Origin: Thermoflexales bacterium
GTDB lineage: Bacteria > Chloroflexota > Anaerolineae > Fen-1058
Direction of reading: 5' to 3'
NCBI GenBank assembly: GCA_030834835.1
Contig: JAUQXD010001252.1
Coordinates: forward strand, 1 to 9,860
DNA length: 9,860 nucleotides
In this document: piece after piece, positions 5,019-9,860 of the stretch
How positions within the stretch are numbered: the stretch's first letter is position 1
Layout: each line of letters opens with the position of its first letter
Program-made: the position numbers and the translations under genes
Notes under the pieces: model-generated
What the model was told of the DNA's origin: nothing
Database searches by the model: none
What the model saw: only the letters and a program-made list of their open reading frames with translations

Positions 5019-8000
5019 CTATAAGCTCAACTTCTCAAGTCTGGCCAGATCAGCCTTAGCGCCAAGACTGCTGAAGATACGGTGGGCCGCTTCCGCTTCT
5101 TCGCTGGCGCGCGGACTGTCATGAAGTTTGCTGGATAACGCGGCGCTCCAATACATGGCCCGGCCATCTTCCAGCTGAGAGCCGGTGGCTTTGAAAATGG
5201 CGGCGCTTCGATCAAAATGTTGGCGCGCTTTCGCCAGGTCCCCGCTCCCCATCGCAATCCGCCCGATGAGTTGCTCGTAGCGCCCCCATTCGACCGAATC
5301 GCCGCTGTCAGAATTGGTAAACTCACGGAGCAGTTCGCGACAGCGATTGGCCCATTGCTGCGCACTGTCGAACTGGCCCTGCTCCAGCGCCAGGCGGCCC
5401 TGCAAATCATACGCATCAATCAGATTCACGTTCGCTCGCGCGCCGACCTCGGCATACAACGGAATCGATGCATTCAGATGTCGGGTGCCATCCGCCCAGC
5501 GGGCCTGCAACAGATACAATCGGCCGAGGTTCATGTGCGCCTGCGCCAGTTCAGAAGGATGACCGATGCGCTGCGCAATGTTAAAACTATTCCGCAAGTA
5601 GTCCTCGGCCTGCGCCCAATCACCCAGATCGGTGCACAGCACGCCCAGGTTTGTATACGCTTGCGCCAACCCTTCCACCTCGCCAATCCGTTCGTGCATC
5701 TCAACCGCGCGCTGATAGTCGGCCAGCGCGCCGTCCCAGTCACCGCTGGCCTGCTTGAGGATGCCCAGATTGTTGATCGATCGCGCATAGCCCACCACAT
5801 CGCCCAGCTTCTCGCGCAGGTCTAGCGCCCGCTCCACGTAACCGGCGGCCTGCTTCCACTCGCTGCGATTGTAGTACACCGCGCCCAGGCGATTGAGCAC
5901 TGACGACAGCACGCCGTAGTGCTCCGTATCGACCACCAGCGCCAGGCCTTGCTCCAGCCAATCTTTCGCGGCCGTCAAATCGCCGCGACGCAGACTCATC
6001 CACCCCAGATCGGAATAGATCTGCGCCCGCAATTCCGGCACCGAGCCGCGCACCCGATCGAGCTGCGCCAGCGCCTGCCGCAGCCAGTTCTGCGCCTCCT
6101 GCAAATTGCCGCGTTTATCCCAGACCTGGGCTAATTTCAGCATCGCCCAAGCGCGGTCTTCAGGGCTGGCCTCGCTCCACTCCTCCAGCGTCGCCTGATA
6201 GAACGCGATGGCCTCTTCATATTCGCCGATCAGCTGCTCGACTTCGCCCAGACCGATGGCCGCTTTCCAGCGCGTGGCTTCATACCCGCTCAGGTGCTGC
6301 GACAGCTGCAGGGCGCGGCTGAAATACTCGATCGCTTCGTGGTTGGCAAAGCGCGATCGAGCCCGTTCACCCGCCTGGACCGCATAGCGCATCGCCTTCT
6401 CGCGCACCCGCGCCCGATCGTAATGCAGCGCCAGCGCCTCGACCTGACTGCTCAGATCGTCGGCATACAACGCCTCGATGCTCTCCGCCACCGTGCGATG
6501 CAGTCCCGGCCGCTGGCTGTGCAGGATACTGTTATAGATCGTTTCCTGCGACAGAATGTGACTGAAGGCATAGGCCAGCTCGCCGGTTCCGCGCCGCTCT
6601 TCCAGCATGCCCATGTCGATCAGGCGCTCGACGACCGGTTGAACACCGGCTGAGCCGCGCAGCCGCCGCTCGACTTCCTCCAGCAGCCGCGCAGCAAATT
6701 GCAGACCCAGGACCGCGGCGCTGCGCAGGACTTGCTGCAGATCTTTGGGCAACCGATCGAAGCGCGTCATCATCAGGCCGCCCAGGCTGGTGGGGATATC
6801 GATCGTTTGCAGTTCCACAGCCGAGGCCACGCGCCACTGTCCATCGCCCGGCTTCAAAACTTCCTTCTCGATCAGCACCCGCACAAACTCTTCAATGTAA
6901 AACGGGTTGCCTTCGGAGCGAGCCAGTATCGTGTTGATGATTGACTCGGGGAGGTCACCCAGATTCACCAGATGCCCCAGCAGCGCGCGGCTGTGTTCAG
7001 CCGACAGGGGCTTCAACTCAATTTTCACGCCGGGCACAGCCGGGTCCAACTGCAGCGGTTTCTCCGGCTGCGGGCGCGTCATCACGCACAACAGGACCGG
7101 CGCCTCACGCACCAGATTGACCACCGCTTGCAGCATGTCGCGCGAAAGATCATCAGCCCAGTGAAAATCATCGATAATCAGGATCACCGGGCGGGTGCGA
7201 GCCTCAGTCATCAGCCACTCACGGAACGCCAGGGCCGTCAATTGTTTCACCCGTTCCGGTTCAAGGTTGCGAAAGGCAAATTGTTCGTCGGCGGTCAACG
7301 GCAAGTCCAGCAACTGCCGCAAGAACGGCCTCAGGGCCGGCGTGATATGTGTCTCCCAGGTATCGTGCGAAGCATACGTGCGCAGCGCATCCTGCAACAA
7401 AGATCGGAATGCCGCGTAACCCACGCCTTCGGTGTAGGGCAGGCCCTGCCCGCGCCAGATCGCCGCTTCACCGACGGGCGATGTCAACCACTCGCGCACC
7501 AGACGCGATTTGCCCATGCCGGCTTCGCCCTGCACGATCACAACCTGGCCGCGCCGATCGCGCACGAACCCGGCCAATACCGTGCGCAACTGATCCAGCT
7601 CGGCATCGTGGCCCAGGAAGATACTCGACACACCGGCAATGCCGCGCGTTGGCAACGGCTCCGAACGATCGCCAACCGCCTCATACACGACGATCGGTTG
7701 ATCGAAGCCCTTAACCTGGACCGAACCGGCCGTCTGGAAATTAAAGAACGCCCGCGTTTGCTGGAACACGCGCGCGCTCACCAGGATGCCGGCCGGGCGG
7801 GCCGCCGACTGCAGGCGCGCCGCCAGGTTGACCGTCTCGCCTATGACCGTGTAGGCAGTTTGCTGCGCAGTGCCCAGCACACCGGCAACGGCCGGCCCGC
7901 TGTGAATGCCAATGCGAATCTGCAGCGGCGCGCCCAGCTGCGCCCGCGCCATGGGTTCAAACTCCATCGCCGCCTTCTGCATATCCAGCGCCGCCCGCAC

Positions 8001-8414
8001 CGCCAGCTCAGCGTCGTCCTCATGCGCAATCGGCGCGCCGAAGACCGCCATCAGGCCGTCGCCGGTGAATTTATCCACCATCCCGCCGTAGCGGTGAATG
8101 CACTCCACCAGGCGGCTGAGCAGGGCGTTGATTAAATTGAAGATCGATTCAGCGTCGAGTGAAACGGAGAGGTGCGTGAAGTTGACGGCATCAGCGAACA
8201 ACACGGTGATTTCACGGCGTTCGCCGCGCAGCCGATCGGGATCGTGCAGCACGCCGTCGGCGACCACGGCCGGCAGAAAGCGGCGCAGCCGATCGACCGC
8301 ACTGCGCGTCTCGGCCAGTTCCTGGCGCAGCACGGCGACATCCAGCACCGCGCCGCATTGGGCGCAGTGCCTGGCCGCAACTTCGTTTACGAATCCACAC
8401 TGAGGACAGTGCAT
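5019..8414 (-). CDS. Mirror copy of the zinc-ribbon / adenylate cyclase / STAND ATPase / TPR protein
   Basis: The translation is identical to the gene at 1447-4842, on the opposite strand, with the ATG at 8414-8412 (the alternative TTG start ends at 8432). The same catalytic residues are present: Asp75, Lys115, Asp119, Thr189, Asn196 and Arg200, plus intact Walker A and B motifs. The two copies face each other tail to tail across the shared terminator at 4909-4952. There is no synonymous difference, which argues against an old duplication and for one locus represented twice. Functional annotation is as for the first copy. Confidence that the reading frame is real is high; confidence that it is a second physical gene is low. 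Confidence 0.88.
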   Translation of the reverse strand: MHCPQCGFVNEVAARHCAQCGAVLDVAVLRQELAETRSAVDRLRRFLPAVVADGVLHDPDRLRGERREITVLFADAVNFTHLSVSLDAESIFNLINALLSRLVECIHRYGGMVDKFTGDGLMAVFGAPIAHEDDAELAVRAALDMQKAAMEFEPMARAQLGAPLQIRIGIHSGPAVAGVLGTAQQTAYTVIGETVNLAARLQSAARPAGILVSARVFQQTRAFFNFQTAGSVQVKGFDQPIVVYEAVGDRSEPLPTRGIAGVSSIFLGHDAELDQLRTVLAGFVRDRRGQVVIVQGEAGMGKSRLVREWLTSPVGEAAIWRGQGLPYTEGVGYAAFRSLLQDALRTYASHDTWETHITPALRPFLRQLLDLPLTADEQFAFRNLEPERVKQLTALAFREWLMTEARTRPVILIIDDFHWADDLSRDMLQAVVNLVREAPVLLCVMTRPQPEKPLQLDPAVPGVKIELKPLSAEHSRALLGHLVNLGDLPESIINTILARSEGNPFYIEEFVRVLIEKEVLKPGDGQWRVASAVELQTIDIPTSLGGLMMTRFDRLPKDLQQVLRSAAVLGLQFAARLLEEVERRLRGSAGVQPVVERLIDMGMLEERRGTGELAYAFSHILSQETIYNSILHSQRPGLHRTVAESIEALYADDLSSQVEALALHYDRARVREKAMRYAVQAGERARSRFANHEAIEYFSRALQLSQHLSGYEATRWKAAIGLGEVEQLIGEYEEAIAFYQATLEEWSEASPEDRAWAMLKLAQVWDKRGNLQEAQNWLRQALAQLDRVRGSVPELRAQIYSDLGWMSLRRGDLTAAKDWLEQGLALVVDTEHYGVLSSVLNRLGAVYYNRSEWKQAAGYVERALDLREKLGDVVGYARSINNLGILKQASGDWDGALADYQRAVEMHERIGEVEGLAQAYTNLGVLCTDLGDWAQAEDYLRNSFNIAQRIGHPSELAQAHMNLGRLYLLQARWADGTRHLNASIPLYAEVGARANVNLIDAYDLQGRLALEQGQFDSAQQWANRCRELLREFTNSDSGDSVEWGRYEQLIGRIAMGSGDLAKARQHFDRSAAIFKATGSQLEDGRAMYWSAALSSKLHDSPRASEEAEAAHRIFSSLGAKADLARLEKLSL

Positions 8415-8462
8415 GGCTAGTTCATCGTCCAATCGGGTGTCAACCGGCCAATCGTGTTGTGG

Positions 8463-8471
8463 AGTTTACCA
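8463..8471 (-). promoter_or_regulatory. Mirror copy of candidate extended -10 promoter of the cyclase gene
   Basis: The same TGG-TAAACT element as at 1390-1398, read on the minus strand towards the cyclase copy at 5019-8414. Weak -35; a candidate only. Confidence 0.28.
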
Positions 8472-8511
8472 CTTTTCAGCAAAGCGGGACAGTGGCGCAT
8501 TTCATGGATCG

Positions 8512-8544
8512 GGAGTATAACGGGCCTGCCGCTCATTATACTCC
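8512..8544. promoter_or_regulatory. Mirror copy of the inverted repeat with opposed -10-like hexamers
   Basis: GGAGTATAA (8512-8520) and TTATACTCC (8536-8544) with a 15-base spacer. TATAAC (8516-8521, plus strand) points to the GNAT-like gene starting at 8560, which would give it a leader of about 30 bases. The opposed TATAAT (8540-8535, minus strand) points to the cyclase gene. Confidence 0.43.
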
Positions 8545-8547
8545 AAC

Positions 8548-8551
8548 AGGA
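8548..8551 (+). promoter_or_regulatory. Ribosome-binding site of the GNAT-like gene (mirror copy)
   Basis: AGGA, 8 bases before the ATG at 8560. It supports this start for the 375-aa product. Confidence 0.6.
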
Positions 8552-8559
8552 TTCCGGCT

Positions 8560-9687
8560 ATGCTGACTATCGAACCCGTTGATCTGACCGTCCGATCGCA
8601 CGTCCGCCGCTTTGTCGATTTGCCGTACCGGCTGTATCGCGGCCACGCTCAATGGGTGCCGCCGCTGCGCACGGATATTGAACTGATGCTCAACAAAGTG
8701 AAGCATCCGTTTTATGAGCATTCAGATGCGGATTTCTTCATCGCCGTGCGCGACGGCCGCGACGTGGGCCGCATCGCCGCGCTGGAAAACCGGCCGTTCA
8801 ATGCCTATCATCATACCCGTCAGGCGCAGTTCTATTTGTTCGAATGCGAAGATGATCTTGGAACAGCCACCGCATTATTTGAAGCGGCTTTCACCTGGGC
8901 GCGGGCGCGTGGTCTCGATACAATCGTCGGGCCTAAAGGCTTCGGCGCACTCGATGGCTACGGGCTGCTCGTCGAGGGATTTGAGCATCGTCAGATGATG
9001 ACGATGATGAACTACAACTACCCGTATTATCCGCGCCTGGTCGAAGCGCTGGGCTTTCACAAAGACGTGGATTTCATCTCGTGCTATCTCAATTCCAGCG
9101 CCTATCACTTGCCCGATCGAGTTCGCAGCATTGCCGAGCGGGTGGAGCGGCGTGGCATCTTGAGCGTGAAGCGCTTCAAGAGCAAAGCCGAATTGAAGGA
9201 GTGGGCGCCGCGCATCGGCGAAGCGTACAACAACGCCTTCGTCAACAACTGGGAATACTATCCGCTGACGCCGCGCGAGATCAAATTCGTTCTCGACAAT
9301 ATCCTGGTCATCGCCGATCCGCGTTTGATCAAGATCATCACCAGCGGCGATCAGGTCGTGGGCTTCCTCTTCGGCTTCCACGATATATCCGCCGCTTTAC
9401 AGCGGGCGCGCGGCCGATTATTTCCGTTTGGCTTCATCGGCCTGCTGCTGGAGTTGCGCCGCACGAAGTGGGTGGCGCTGAATGGCGCGGGGATTCTACC
9501 GGAATATCAGGGCCGAGGCGGCAACGCGCTGCTCTACAACGAAATGGATAAAACGATCCGCGAGTTCGGCTTTCACCACGCCGATCTGACGCAGGTCGCC
9601 AATACGGCCGTACAGATGCGCAACGATCTCGTCAACCTTGGCGGCCAGCTCTACAAGACCCATCGCGTCTACGAACGAGCAATATAG
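8560..9687 (+). CDS. Mirror copy of the GNAT-superfamily acetyltransferase-like protein
   Basis: The translation is identical to 174-1301 (375 aa, ATG to TAG). Its acetyl-CoA-loop-like segment PEYQGRGGNALL (314-325) and its terminal LGGQLYKTHRVYER place the C-terminal half in the GNAT superfamily; the N-terminal half matches the style of an uncharacterised GNAT-like family found in several phyla. On this arm the gene reads rightwards with the partial membrane-type gene 99 bases downstream on the same strand, so the two may form an operon. Substrate unknown. The absence of any difference from the first copy suggests that it is the same locus. Confidence 0.85.
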   Translation: MLTIEPVDLTVRSHVRRFVDLPYRLYRGHAQWVPPLRTDIELMLNKVKHPFYEHSDADFFIAVRDGRDVGRIAALENRPFNAYHHTRQAQFYLFECEDDLGTATALFEAAFTWARARGLDTIVGPKGFGALDGYGLLVEGFEHRQMMTMMNYNYPYYPRLVEALGFHKDVDFISCYLNSSAYHLPDRVRSIAERVERRGILSVKRFKSKAELKEWAPRIGEAYNNAFVNNWEYYPLTPREIKFVLDNILVIADPRLIKIITSGDQVVGFLFGFHDISAALQRARGRLFPFGFIGLLLELRRTKWVALNGAGILPEYQGRGGNALLYNEMDKTIREFGFHHADLTQVANTAVQMRNDLVNLGGQLYKTHRVYERAI

Positions 9688-9693
9688 AAGCCA

Positions 9694-9713
9694 CGACGGC
9701 GTGGAAGCCGTCG
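9694..9713 (+). other. Small hairpin downstream of the GNAT-like gene (mirror copy)
   Basis: CGACGGC - GTGGAA - GCCGTCG, a 7-bp stem with a 6-base loop, starting 6 bases after the TAG stop. No T-run follows, so termination would be weak or Rho-dependent. An alternative stem CCACG/CGTGG (9691-9704) competes with it. Confidence 0.4.
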
Positions 9714-9751
9714 CAGGTAGTCCGTGCAGACGTGGACGATGAGCACTGGCA

Positions 9752-9779
9752 CCTGGGCATAAGCGACTTCCCAGGAAGG
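9752..9779 (+). promoter_or_regulatory. Shine-Dalgarno site with potentially occluding hairpin (mirror copy)
   Basis: CCTGGG (9752-9757) can pair with CCCAGG (9770-9775), overlapping the AGGAAGG ribosome-binding site (9773-9779) that serves the ATG at 9787. This could be translational control of the partial gene, but the stem is short. Confidence 0.35.
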
Positions 9780-9786
9780 TACTATC

Positions 9787-9860
9787 ATGAATCGATTAGA
9801 TAGAAAGGCGGTGATGGCCAGTATCTTGAGTGGTTTAGCCTTGGTTGCCTTCTTTCTAGT
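9787..9860 (+). CDS. 5' fragment of a gene with a hydrophobic N-terminus (mirror copy, truncated)
   Basis: ATG at 9787, open to the last base of the window: 24 codons with a basic start (Arg3, Arg6, Lys7) followed by a hydrophobic stretch, consistent with a membrane anchor or signal peptide. The Shine-Dalgarno sequence AGGAAGG ends 7 bases upstream. Codons such as TTA and AGA make this start more AT-rich than its neighbours, as is common at translation starts. The product family cannot be named from this fragment. Confidence 0.5.
   Translation, partial: MNRLDRKAVMASILSGLALVAFFL

Larger units (their letters stand above)
1..9860. repeat. Window-wide perfect inverted repeat (two 4,930-bp arms, no spacer)
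   Basis: Bases 1-4930 and 4931-9860 are reverse complements. I checked this at the outer ends (first 20 versus last 20 bases), at the divergent intergenic regions (1321-1380 versus 8481-8540), at the centre, and through the three gene pairs, whose translations are identical and whose coordinates each sum to 9861. No mismatch was found and there is no unpaired spacer. The symmetry point lies inside an intrinsic terminator hairpin at the 3' end of the cyclase gene. Inference: most likely a fold-back assembly or amplification artefact, so the genes on the second arm should be treated as the same genes. A genuine palindrome of this size would be expected to be unstable in most bacteria and would normally have accumulated some differences. 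Confidence 0.97.

Noticed and set aside
1..9860. A two-copy gene cluster, or a composite transposon with inverted terminal copies
   Set aside because: The arms meet with no spacer and show no difference. No transposase, integrase, target-site duplication or terminal repeat apart from the mirror itself is visible.

Overview
The 9,860-base window is one sequence followed by its own reverse complement. Bases 1-4930 and 4931-9860 are mirror images with no spacer; every stretch and gene pair I compared matched exactly. The unique information is therefore one 4,930-bp arm, present twice. The symmetry axis (4930/4931) lies in the loop of a textbook intrinsic-terminator hairpin, and the outer ends are equally mirrored. 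The simplest explanation is a fold-back artefact: an assembler or an amplification polymerase entered the terminator palindrome and returned along the other strand. A real giant palindrome, or a replication junction of a hairpin-ended linear DNA, cannot be excluded from sequence alone.

Each arm, read from the axis outwards, holds: the bidirectional terminator; a large gene (1447-4842 +, mirrored 5019-8414 -) for a zinc-ribbon / class III nucleotide cyclase / STAND-type ATPase / TPR protein; a short divergent intergenic region with a 9-bp inverted repeat carrying face-to-face -10-like hexamers; a 375-aa GNAT-type acetyltransferase-like gene (174-1301 -, mirrored 8560-9687 +); a roughly 100-bp leader with two hairpins; and the first 24 codons of a gene with a hydrophobic N-terminus, cut by the window edge (1-74 -, mirrored 9787-9860 +). 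No gap between genes exceeds 300 bases.

The DNA is GC-rich and bacterial in style (Shine-Dalgarno sites, intrinsic terminator). Cyclase-ATPase-TPR giants and this GNAT-like family are common in Chloroflexota, which is my best guess from family knowledge only. The palindrome CGATCG is strikingly frequent (14 copies per arm), a possible lineage signature.

Functionally, the big protein looks like a signalling hub predicted to make cAMP: all class III catalytic residues are present, with Lys/Thr at the base-selecting positions, as in class IIIb and mammalian soluble adenylyl cyclase. The GNAT-like gene shares its upstream region divergently, so co-regulation is possible, but no functional link is shown. 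I see no mobile element, CRISPR array, tRNA or rRNA.
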